Source: Bacteroidota bacterium (GTDB taxonomy: Bacteria > Bacteroidota > Bacteroidia > AKYH767-A > OLB10). From it: a stretch of 62,776 nucleotides of DNA. The notes under the pieces are model-generated. The model was not told the DNA's origin and searched no databases. It saw nothing but the letters and a program-made list of their open reading frames with translations. Shown here piece by piece: positions 25,301 through 32,532 of this stretch. Within the stretch, counting starts at the first letter, position 1; each line of letters begins with the position of its first letter. Both the position numbers and the translations under genes were made by a program. The stretch lies in contig JAHEYP010000022.1 in assembly GCA_023251535.1 (NCBI GenBank), positions 1-62,776 of the forward strand. The letters run 5' to 3'.

Positions 25301-26260
25301 ATGACAGTGATGAATTCTTCTGTGGCCGATGCGGCTTCTTTCCTTCGAAATGATGAGCTTGTGGCTATTCCAACCGAGACAGTTTATGGTCTTGCTGGTA
25401 ATGCGTTGAATGCTGCCGTCGTGCTTAAGATTTTTGAGGCAAAAGAACGTCCTTCTTTTGATCCGCTTATCGTTCATATTCCTTCTAAAGAGGCTGCTCT
25501 TCTTTATGCTGAGGATGTTCCTCCAGTTGCTTTAAAGTTGATGGAGGCTTTTTGGCCAGGACCATTAACTTTAGTGTTGAAGAAGAAAGATTGTATTCCC
25601 GATGTGGTTACTTCAGGACTAGATACTGTGGGATTGCGCATGCCAAATCATACAATGACTTTGGCGTTGTTAAATAATCTCGATTTTCCTTTGGCTGCTC
25701 CTTCTGCAAATCCATTTGGATATATTAGTCCAACTACTGCACAGCATGTAATGGATCAACTTGATTCAAAAATTGCAATGGTGCTCGATGGTGGTGCTTG
25801 TAAAGTAGGAGTGGAGTCGACTATCGTTGGGTTTGAAGATGGTGAAACGGTGATTTATCGTCTAGGTGGACTAACGCCTGAGGATATCCGAAAAGTTGCA
25901 GGTAAGGTAGTGATTCGCATTAATAGTAGTTCCGATCCGAAAGCTCCTGGAATGTTGAAGAGCCATTACGCTCCTTCAAAACCGCTTCATATTGCAGATG
26001 ATTTGAAGCAGTTAATCGACGCAAATAAAGAAAGTAAATTAGCTGTTATTTGTTTTGGAGATGTTGTTGTTGATGATAAGCATGCGATTTATAATTTATC
26101 TCCTACCGGTGACTTTTCCGAAGCTGCATCTAATCTCTTTGCTTTTTTACGTACGATCGATCGTCGTGAGGATATTGATGTAATTGTTGCTGCATACCTT
26201 CCTGAAACAAATTTAGGATTTGCTATTAATGATCGCTTAGAACGCGCTGCTGTTAAGTAG
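25301..26260 (+). CDS. tsaC: threonylcarbamoyl-AMP synthase (Sua5/YwlC type)
   Basis: Makes L-threonylcarbamoyladenylate from Thr, bicarbonate and ATP for the t6A37 modification of ANN-decoding tRNAs. The 319-residue product has the YrdC domain (about 8-195: ELVAIPTETVYGLAGNA, FWPGPLTLVLKKKD, VGLRMPNHTMT, LAAPSANPFGYISPT, GVESTIVGF) and the C-terminal Sua5 domain (linker APGMLKSHYAPSKPL, then to 319), i.e. the long form. The frame is open back to 25181, but the promoter element ending at 25293 supports ATG 25301. Lies 26 nt upstream of the T9SS cargo gene, which has its own promoter element. Confidence 0.95.
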   Translation: MTVMNSSVADAASFLRNDELVAIPTETVYGLAGNALNAAVVLKIFEAKERPSFDPLIVHIPSKEAALLYAEDVPPVALKLMEAFWPGPLTLVLKKKDCIPDVVTSGLDTVGLRMPNHTMTLALLNNLDFPLAAPSANPFGYISPTTAQHVMDQLDSKIAMVLDGGACKVGVESTIVGFEDGETVIYRLGGLTPEDIRKVAGKVVIRINSSSDPKAPGMLKSHYAPSKPLHIADDLKQLIDANKESKLAVICFGDVVVDDKHAIYNLSPTGDFSEAASNLFAFLRTIDRREDIDVIVAAYLPETNLGFAINDRLERAAVK

Positions 26261-26274
26261 TTGCGATTTCTTTT

Positions 26275-26282
26275 TAACTTTG
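26275..26282 (+). promoter_or_regulatory. -7 promoter element abutting T9SS-cargo gene
   Basis: TAACTTTG matches TAnnTTTG and ends only 4 nt before ATG 26287, so the start site should fall on or next to the start codon. Confidence 0.6.
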
Positions 26283-26286
26283 TTTC

Positions 26287-27702
26287 ATGCCCTTCATCCG
26301 TTATACTTTGGCAAATCTTGTTCGTAGTATTGCAATAATTCTTTTATTGCTTACTACGAGTAGTTTGCACGCACAGAATTTTGTTGATAATGGGGGATTT
26401 GAAGACTATGATACTTGTCCCGATAATATGAGCCAGTTGGAGCGTTGCCGCAATTGGTATATCGCTTATAATTCTCCCGATTATTTTAATTGTGGATTTT
26501 ATGGAAGTATTCCCGAATGTTACCCTAATTCAGGCACAGGATTAGTAAGTATGTTGGGAGGAAATTATTCCATCATGACGAGTGTTCCGTATAATGAACT
26601 TGTTAAAACTAAGCTCTTGGCTCCTTTGAAAAAAGGTAAACGCTATTTGGTGAAATTTCAACTCGGATTAGGCTTTTATTCTGATCCGATAAATTTCATC
26701 GACTTCGGATTATTTTTCTACAACCATCATAACCCATTAACATATTCCTCATACGGCAATGAATGTTTTCCTGAGAAACCTCAGATTAATATTAACCCTA
26801 TGCAATTGACAAAAAATACGTACACTTCTTTTTCGTTTTGTTATGAGCCTATAGAAGATATGGATAGTTTGTTGATCGGACCATTTTGCAATTTCCTTAC
26901 AGCAACAGCACCATTAGTATTAGTGAATTTCATGTTCGACGATTTGTCGATTACCGAAATAGGTGAGTTAGATTTCACTTCCGACAAAACTGTTTTGTGT
27001 GATAGCGGAGTTGTTAATTTTACATCGCTGACAGATACTGTTTATGCTATTAAGGCATGGGGCTTTGAAAGCGCTAATCCTGATACTTCTACGATTGTAA
27101 ATCCAAGCGGAATATTTTACAATCAACAGGGCGCTTACGATGTTTATATGGTCACGAAAAGTGTTTGTGGAATAGATACTGTGATGTACCGTGATTATAT
27201 CAAAGTTCAAGCTGATAGCAATTATTTATTCGACAACGATACCTTAACTAGATGTTCGAGTGATGTTGTTTTCTTGTCAATCATTCCTGGAGTCTACAAA
27301 AGTATTCAATGGAATAACGGATTCACTGCAAGATCGCAATATGTTAATGAAGACGGATGGTATAAATGTTCGGCTGTTGGAGTTTGTGACAGCATTGTGG
27401 ATTCAATTTATGTCGACAGTCGTTATTGCCCTTGTGATGTTTTTGTTCCTTCTGCTTTTACGCCCGATGAAGACGGAATTAACGATGATTTCAGGGCTTA
27501 CGGCGAAGTCAGTAATTTTCATTTACGTGTTTATAATCGCTACGCACAAATGATCTTTGAAAGTGATCAAGTAGATTTAGGCTGGGATGGAACCCATGAA
27601 GGACAAAAAGTTCCTCTAGGTGTTTATGTTTACAGAGTCGATTTTGTTAACTGTAAAAACGAATTTGTTACAAAACGAGGAGTGGTAACTGCGCTGTATT
27701 GA
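26287..27702 (+). CDS. secreted protein with T9SS type-B sorting domain
   Basis: A 471-residue protein exported by the type IX secretion system. It has a signal peptide (about 1-30, ending SLHAQ), an N-terminal region with NFVDNGGFEDYDTCPDNMSQ that resembles carbohydrate-binding jelly-roll modules, a PKD-like segment (about 235-310), and the gliding-motility-associated C-terminal domain (about 380-471): CPCDVFVPSAFTPDEDGINDDF, then LRVYNRYAQMIFES, GWDGTHEGQKVPLGVYVYRV, ending VTKRGVVTALY. These features mark type-B T9SS cargo. Mature function (adhesion or surface structure) unknown. Several Cys pairs may form disulfides. Confidence 0.92.
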   Translation: MPFIRYTLANLVRSIAIILLLLTTSSLHAQNFVDNGGFEDYDTCPDNMSQLERCRNWYIAYNSPDYFNCGFYGSIPECYPNSGTGLVSMLGGNYSIMTSVPYNELVKTKLLAPLKKGKRYLVKFQLGLGFYSDPINFIDFGLFFYNHHNPLTYSSYGNECFPEKPQININPMQLTKNTYTSFSFCYEPIEDMDSLLIGPFCNFLTATAPLVLVNFMFDDLSITEIGELDFTSDKTVLCDSGVVNFTSLTDTVYAIKAWGFESANPDTSTIVNPSGIFYNQQGAYDVYMVTKSVCGIDTVMYRDYIKVQADSNYLFDNDTLTRCSSDVVFLSIIPGVYKSIQWNNGFTARSQYVNEDGWYKCSAVGVCDSIVDSIYVDSRYCPCDVFVPSAFTPDEDGINDDFRAYGEVSNFHLRVYNRYAQMIFESDQVDLGWDGTHEGQKVPLGVYVYRVDFVNCKNEFVTKRGVVTALY

Positions 27703-27747
27703 TGCGAAATTCTTCGCCATTTAATTGTAAAACGATAAAGTTAAATA

Positions 27748-27957
27748 CTAAACAGAACAGCTATTTCCCCCTTCCTTCATACCCGCTTTCTTTAAAATAT
27801 CTTCCATCAAACACCACTTTGTGAAACTTGATTGTATAAGATTTACGGCAACAAAGGCAGTGAAGAAATAAAAGTATTCATTCACAAAATAGCCTAGCGT
27901 AAGTGAGATTAATACAAAGCTACCTGCAATTAATTTGATGGTGTCGTTGATATTCAT
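27748..27957 (-). CDS. small DUF2892 (YgaP-like) membrane protein
   Basis: A 69-residue protein, starting at ATG 27957 (MNINDTIKLIAGSFVLISLTLGYFV). Two hydrophobic segments are followed by FVAVNLIQSSFTKWCLMEDILKKAGM, matching the YgaP/DUF2892 pattern of inner-membrane proteins that often accompany rhodanese domains. The Cys in KWCLMEDIL is the family's conserved one; a second Cys is near the C terminus (GGNSCSV). The frame continues 23 codons upstream but without features of translated protein. Family role is not known beyond association with sulfur handling. Confidence 0.8.
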   Translation of the reverse strand: MNINDTIKLIAGSFVLISLTLGYFVNEYFYFFTAFVAVNLIQSSFTKWCLMEDILKKAGMKEGGNSCSV

Positions 27958-28031
27958 CTTTTTGATTTTGAAATGCAAAGTTGAATATGTTTTGATAAAT
28001 AGAACGTGACTTTTGTTACAAGTCAACCGTG

Positions 28032-28886
28032 CTAATCGAAAATAATGTCACAATGGTTGCCATCAATAATATATTTCAGATTATTTGAAATAATTATTGT
28101 TTTACCTTTTTGCTCGGTGATAAGTTGAAGGGATATTTTCTGGATTTTAGCTTTGTAATCACCGTCCGATATTTCGGTGATTATTTTAAAGTCAGAATTA
28201 GCATAAAAATCACCTTGCTTTTTCATTTTATTTAGTTTGCAAAATTGCTCGACTTCGTGAAATGAATTTTTATCGATTTTTATCGTTATCGATGTGATCT
28301 TCTTAAATAGCCTTGGATATTTCTTGCCATTTGATAAGATATTGTTGAATTCGGAAAATGTCATTTCCTTGGTCAATTCATCGCCTTCGAATCCTATGTA
28401 GTTTAAATATTCCGTCTGGTATTCTAAAAAGCTTAATTCCATATTTGATTTTGAATGCAAAAGTTGGACGGTTTTATACCATGGAATTATCGTGTCTGTT
28501 TCATTAAGGTGGGTGATCTGTGTGTCTATTTTAAAATTGTTCTTGCCAGCATCTTCAATTATTTTATTTAACTCGCCGGTTTTTCTAGTCTTGAATTCTA
28601 TTCCGAAATCCCCTAAATTGTCTCCGAATTGACCAGTTGGTTTAGGTTTGAAAAATTCTATGGTTGCAGCTTCTCCAATAGCATATTTGCCATTGTAGTT
28701 GTCGGAGTTTGTCTGAGTTGATTGCTCTCGTGTAATAAATAAACTATCCTTTATGAAGCTGTCTTTAAATAGTGATTCATAGGTTGATGAATCGATGCAA
28801 ATAAAGATGGTGTTGCAGTCTGTCGTGGGACGTACTTGTGAAAATGCAAAGTTCGAAATAAGGAGTAACGCTAAAAGTTTCTTCAT
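28032..28886 (-). CDS. exported hypothetical protein (DUF5829-like)
   Basis: A 284-residue protein with a signal peptide (about 1-16, MKKLLALLLISNFAFSQ). The mature part contains SSTYESLFKDSFIKDSLFITREQ and GDNLGDFGIEFKTRKTGE, a pattern I associate with DUF5829, a family with a fold like vicinal-oxygen-chelate proteins; that link is from memory and weak. Lys/Ile/Asn-rich, with lower GC than surrounding core genes. It sits between the DUF2892 gene and the sterol-desaturase-like gene on the same strand with its own small gaps, so possibly a recent arrival in a fad-gene interval. Confidence 0.55.
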   Translation of the reverse strand: MKKLLALLLISNFAFSQVRPTTDCNTIFICIDSSTYESLFKDSFIKDSLFITREQSTQTNSDNYNGKYAIGEAATIEFFKPKPTGQFGDNLGDFGIEFKTRKTGELNKIIEDAGKNNFKIDTQITHLNETDTIIPWYKTVQLLHSKSNMELSFLEYQTEYLNYIGFEGDELTKEMTFSEFNNILSNGKKYPRLFKKITSITIKIDKNSFHEVEQFCKLNKMKKQGDFYANSDFKIITEISDGDYKAKIQKISLQLITEQKGKTIIISNNLKYIIDGNHCDIIFD

Positions 28887-28913
28887 TTTATTATTGTTTG
28901 AATTTCTCCCTTT

Positions 28914-29813
28914 TCAAATTTTCTTTTCTGATTCAAATAATTCCCTTCTTAATTCATTCGCGGTTTTTCTGCTTCCATCGTGACTCCAGCCTGGTGGCAT
29001 GAATACATATTTCAGTTTTGTGGTGAATGGAACTGGTTGTTTTAAATCTTGAATTATTGATTCCCATTCGTGAGTTACAATGCGAACAGGATGATGCGGT
29101 TGATCTAATGGTTTCGTTAATCCGAAGCGCACTGGATCTTTATCTTCTTCTTCTTGGAAGGTGCCGAAAATTTTATCCCAAATGATTAATACCATGCCCA
29201 TGTTCTTATCGAGATAACGAACGTTGCTGGCATGATGTACTCTATGGTGCGAAGGACTAACTAATAATACTTCATACCACTTCGGCATCTTTTTTATAAA
29301 TTGAGTATGAACTAATATTCCGTAGATCTGCGTAGCTGCATATACAAAGATGATGTCAATTGGTTGGAAACCTAAGAGCGCTAAAGGAATGAAGTAAATA
29401 AAACGATAAAGTGGTTGTAGTACCGACGAACGGAAACCTGTTGTTAAGTTATATTCTTCCGATGAATGATGTGTAACATGAACAGCCCAGAAAAAGCGAC
29501 AGTAATGATCGATACGATGCTCCCAATAATAAGCTAAGTCTTCAAGCACAAAAATCATTACCCAATAGAGTAGGGGCGACGACCATGTTTCAATAATTCT
29601 GTGATTATAAAACCATAACAGGATAGCAACATAAATGACACGAAATAGCAAATCTAATCCTGCATTCAATGCACTTAAATAAACATTGGTGATGGTTTCT
29701 TTTACTGTGTAATATCCTTTTACCTTTAGGTGACTCAGCAAGATCTCTAATAAAATTACGAAGGCGTAAAGAGGGGTGCTGATTAGTAATATCCACTGTT
29801 CTTTTAAGGGCAT
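28914..29813 (-). CDS. sterol desaturase/fatty-acid hydroxylase family protein
   Basis: A 299-residue integral membrane di-iron oxygenase. The three histidine clusters are visible: HRIDH (about 115), HVTHHSSEEYN (about 128), and HRVHHASN near 195, with another His group in PHHPVRIVTHEW. Four to five hydrophobic segments flank them. Family members hydroxylate or desaturate sterols, sphingoid bases, carotenoids or fatty acids; in Bacteroidota many are of unknown substrate. Promoter element TATTTTTG lies 20 nt upstream. It lies inside the stretch that separates the fad genes, so a lipid role is plausible but not shown. Confidence 0.9.
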   Translation of the reverse strand: MPLKEQWILLISTPLYAFVILLEILLSHLKVKGYYTVKETITNVYLSALNAGLDLLFRVIYVAILLWFYNHRIIETWSSPLLYWVMIFVLEDLAYYWEHRIDHYCRFFWAVHVTHHSSEEYNLTTGFRSSVLQPLYRFIYFIPLALLGFQPIDIIFVYAATQIYGILVHTQFIKKMPKWYEVLLVSPSHHRVHHASNVRYLDKNMGMVLIIWDKIFGTFQEEEDKDPVRFGLTKPLDQPHHPVRIVTHEWESIIQDLKQPVPFTTKLKYVFMPPGWSHDGSRKTANELRRELFESEKKI

Positions 29814-29833
29814 GTATTTACAATTTGTTAATG

Positions 29834-29841
29834 CAAAAATA
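29834..29841 (-). promoter_or_regulatory. -7 promoter element for sterol-desaturase-like gene
   Basis: Minus-strand TATTTTTG, an exact TAnnTTTG match, 20 nt before the start codon at 29813. Confidence 0.6.
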
Positions 29842-29863
29842 AGGAACAGCCTCTTATCAAATT

Positions 29864-29891
29864 AAAAAGCCCCGATAATTTATCGGGGCTT
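29864..29891 (-). terminator. terminator after thiolase gene
   Basis: Stem AAGCCCCGATAA / TTATCGGGGCTT, followed on the minus strand by a T run, 6 nt after the thiolase stop. Confidence 0.85.
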
Positions 29892-29896
29892 ATGAT

Positions 29897-31072
29897 TTAT
29901 ATCCTTTCAAAGATGCCGGCAGCACCTTGGCCTGTCCCGACACACATCGTTACCATTCCGTATTTCTGTTGACGTCGTTCAAGTTCATTCATTACTTGTA
30001 CTGTAAGCTTTCCTCCTGTACAGCCTAGTGGATGTCCTAGTGCAATTGCGCCACCGTTTACATTCACCTTGTCAATGTTTAAGTCGAGCGTGCGACAAAC
30101 AGCTAACGATTGAGAAGCGAAAGCTTCATTTAGTTCGATGATATCGAGGTCTTCTTTTTTCAATCCCGCACGTTTTAATGCTGCAGGAATTGCTTCTACA
30201 GGTCCAATACCCATGATGCGAGGTTCAACACCTGCAACAGCATAACTCACAAATCTTAACCTAGGAGTAGCATTTAGTTGCTTCAGCATTTTTTCGGAAA
30301 CTACTAATACAAATGCAGCGCCATCGCTCGTTTGTGATGAGTTACCGGCAGTAACACTTCCTCGCGCATCGAACACAGGTTTTAAGAGGGAAAGTTTCTC
30401 AATTGAAGTATCCGCTCTCGGACCTTCATCCGTATCCATTATTGATGATCGATTTTGTTTTTTCTCGTTCGCATCGAGGAATGTCTCTTCGATTGTAAAA
30501 GGAACAATCTGGTCTTTAAAATAACCCGACTTAATAGCGTTGATCGCCTTTTGGTGCGAGTTATAAGAAAACATATCTTGATCTTCTCTGCTAACATTGA
30601 ATTCACGAGCTACCGCTTCAGCAGTAAGTCCCATGCCCCAATAATAATCAGGATGGTTTTTGGCTAATTCATAATTAGGGACAATCTTCCATCCTCCGAA
30701 AGGTATTGGGCTCATACATTCAACTCCTCCGGCAATGATGCAATCAGCCATGCCCGCTTGAATTTTAGCAGCTGCAATCGCAATAGTCTCTAGTCCACTA
30801 GCGCAATATCTATTAACCGTTACTCCTGGAACTTTATAAGTGTCGAGGCCCATCAAAGAAATCATTCTTCCAATGTTTAAGCCTTGCTCCGCTTCAGGAG
30901 TAGCATTGCCAACAATAACATCGTCAATTAGTTCTTTATCGAGATTTGGCACAGCAGCCATAAGGTGCTTAATTACTGCCGACGCTAAATCATCGGGACG
31001 AGTAAATCTGAATTTACCTTTAGGAGCTTTGCCTACTGCGGTACGAAAACCGGTTAAGATATATGCATTCAT
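29897..31072 (-). CDS. fadA: acetyl-CoA C-acyltransferase (thiolase)
   Basis: Last step of beta-oxidation: thiolytic cleavage of 3-ketoacyl-CoA. The 391-residue product has the nucleophilic Cys in VNRYCASGLETIAIAAAKI (about 89), the His of NEAFASQSLAV, the GGAIALGHPLGCTGGKL motif, and the second catalytic Cys in MVTMCVGTGQGAAGIFE near the C terminus. Works with the FadB-like protein encoded at 32533-34941, which provides its substrate; the two genes here are separated by the DUF2442/DUF4160 pair and a MORN protein. A terminator follows. Confidence 0.95.
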   Translation of the reverse strand: MNAYILTGFRTAVGKAPKGKFRFTRPDDLASAVIKHLMAAVPNLDKELIDDVIVGNATPEAEQGLNIGRMISLMGLDTYKVPGVTVNRYCASGLETIAIAAAKIQAGMADCIIAGGVECMSPIPFGGWKIVPNYELAKNHPDYYWGMGLTAEAVAREFNVSREDQDMFSYNSHQKAINAIKSGYFKDQIVPFTIEETFLDANEKKQNRSSIMDTDEGPRADTSIEKLSLLKPVFDARGSVTAGNSSQTSDGAAFVLVVSEKMLKQLNATPRLRFVSYAVAGVEPRIMGIGPVEAIPAALKRAGLKKEDLDIIELNEAFASQSLAVCRTLDLNIDKVNVNGGAIALGHPLGCTGGKLTVQVMNELERRQQKYGMVTMCVGTGQGAAGIFERI

Positions 31073-31173
31073 AGAATTCTTTTTACTGAATTAAAAACGA
31101 AATGTTCGGTGTTTAATTATTACTTTCAATTATTGTAACATTAAAAGAGTATTTGACAACTAGATTGAAGTCA

Positions 31174-31434
31174 TTAGCGTTCACTCCATTTGTTTTCAAG
31201 TCCCATAAAATCTTCAAGATGATATACTGAATTTGAAAATGCAAATAGAATTGTACGATCGTCAACAATTGTGTATTTTTTTCTTTTCTCAACAGGTAGT
31301 TTCTTTAAATCTGGAAAGTATTTTAAAGGAACTATTATTAACCTGCCATCTTCTAGTTTAAGGGAGATTTTTCCCGGTATTTCGAAGGTGAGTTTTTCTA
31401 TTGAAATCGATTTATTTTTTAAAGAAGACGCCAT
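31174..31434 (-). CDS. DUF2442 protein (possible antitoxin partner)
   Basis: An 86-residue soluble protein. ISIEKLTFEIPGKISLKLEDGRLIIVPLKYFPDLKKLP fits DUF2442, a small fold often encoded beside DUF4160; such pairs are predicted toxin-antitoxin modules, without firm biochemical proof that I know of. It starts 1 nt after the stop of the DUF4160 gene, so the two are translationally close. Low GC and small size, with no relation to the fad genes on either side. Confidence 0.8.
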   Translation of the reverse strand: MASSLKNKSISIEKLTFEIPGKISLKLEDGRLIIVPLKYFPDLKKLPVEKRKKYTIVDDRTILFAFSNSVYHLEDFMGLENKWSER

Positions 31435-31435
31435 T

Positions 31436-31714
31436 TTATTTTAATTTAATGGTTGTTACTTTCTGCCCATTTTTAACTTTATAGAAAGCATCAATCAGAA
31501 TTTTTTTGTTTTCTTTTATCAATGAAGGAGCTTGCTTTAATTCCTTTTCAGTTAGAGTTCCTTTCTCACTCACTTTAAGGGATTCTAACCAAATTTTTGC
31601 TGATCTCTGCCTATTTCCTTTTTCTTTTACTATATGCAAATGCGGTGGCTCATTTAAGGCATCGAATGCAAATATGAAAAATGTCAGAAACTTATATACA
31701 GCAATTTTAGGCAT
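31436..31714 (-). CDS. DUF4160 protein (possible toxin-antitoxin partner)
   Basis: A 92-residue soluble protein. The core NEPPHLHIVKEKGNRQRSAKIWLESLKV matches DUF4160 (EPPHxH followed by AxIWL). The N-terminal segment (FLTFFIFAFDALNEPP) is more hydrophobic than usual, but that stretch is also common in the family. First gene of a two-gene unit with DUF2442. Which member, if either, is toxic is not established; its role as a module is inferred from recurrent pairing. Confidence 0.8.
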   Translation of the reverse strand: MPKIAVYKFLTFFIFAFDALNEPPHLHIVKEKGNRQRSAKIWLESLKVSEKGTLTEKELKQAPSLIKENKKILIDAFYKVKNGQKVTTIKLK

Positions 31715-31776
31715 GCTTATAACAAAAGTTTATACTAATTAATTTTTCCACCATAAAGATAGTGTAAACGCAAAAT

Positions 31777-31806
31777 AAAAACCCGCTCTTTTGAAGCGGG
31801 TTTTTT
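31777..31806 (-). terminator. terminator after MORN-repeat gene
   Basis: Stem AAACCCGCTTC / GAGCGGGTTT flanked by T/A runs. It follows the MORN gene stop on the minus strand. Confidence 0.8.
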
Positions 31807-31811
31807 ATGAT

Positions 31812-32492
31812 TTATTTCTTGGTAGTATCTGCTGGTGCAGGAGTTGGTGCCGGTGTAGTTCCCGGTGCCGGTGCTGATCCTGGTGCTGGAGTAGTTCCGC
31901 CTTTTGGATCTTTAGCTCCTTTTCCGCCTTTTTTAGCATCAGCTGCTTTCTTCGCTTCAGCTGCTTTTTTAGCTTCGTCGGCTGCTGCCGCTTTGGTGTC
32001 TACTCCGTCTTTATAAGTAACAGTATTAATCAACTGCCCTTTACGGTTAAAAGAACGCCACTCTCCGTCTTTTTTATTGTTTTTGTAACTTCCTTCTGAA
32101 GAAATTTCTCCGTCTTCATAGTAGCGTGTCCACTTTCCGTCTTTCTTCCCTGCTAAATATTCACCTTCTTGTTTTACGGATCCTGAATAGTAATATCGCT
32201 TGTAAGTACCTTCTTTAATACCGTTTTGGTATTCTAGTTCTTCCATCGTTTTACCGTATGGATAGTACTTTTTAGAGATTCCTTGGCGTTTGTCGTTAAC
32301 GTATTCAACTTCGTTAATCAAGTCTCCAAGCGAATTGTACGTTCTCCACGCACCTTGTTTTTGACCCAGCTCATCGGTTTTATTACGATGTTTTTCTCTG
32401 CCCGGGGCATACTTTGGTTTTTCTTCTGATTGAGAATGCCCAACAAAAGGCATCATCAAAAGAAACAGAACAAGCATACGGAACTTATGCAT
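31812..32492 (-). CDS. exported MORN-variant repeat protein
   Basis: A 226-residue exported protein. A signal peptide spans about 1-20 (LVLFLLMMPFVGHSQ). Residues about 30-160 hold at least five repeats of the MORN-variant type (for example GQKQGAWRTYNSLGDLINEVEY, KDGKWTRYYEDGEISSEGSY, KDGEWRSFNRKG), which are often annotated as YwqK-type antitoxins. The C terminus is low-complexity: Ala/Lys-rich (about 168-190), then Pro/Ala/Thr-rich to the end, perhaps a wall or matrix linker. A toxin partner is not seen, so toxin-antitoxin function is unlikely to be safe to infer here. Confidence 0.82.
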   Translation of the reverse strand: MHKFRMLVLFLLMMPFVGHSQSEEKPKYAPGREKHRNKTDELGQKQGAWRTYNSLGDLINEVEYVNDKRQGISKKYYPYGKTMEELEYQNGIKEGTYKRYYYSGSVKQEGEYLAGKKDGKWTRYYEDGEISSEGSYKNNKKDGEWRSFNRKGQLINTVTYKDGVDTKAAAADEAKKAAEAKKAADAKKGGKGAKDPKGGTTPAPGSAPAPGTTPAPTPAPADTTKK

Positions 32493-32532
32493 ATAGTAGG
32501 TATTTAGAATCGTGCTAAAATTAATAACTAAT

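Noticed and set aside
31812..32492. YwqK-type toxin-antitoxin antitoxin
   Set aside because: The name derives from MORN-variant homology; the protein is exported and has no toxin partner adjacent, so no toxin-antitoxin claim is made.
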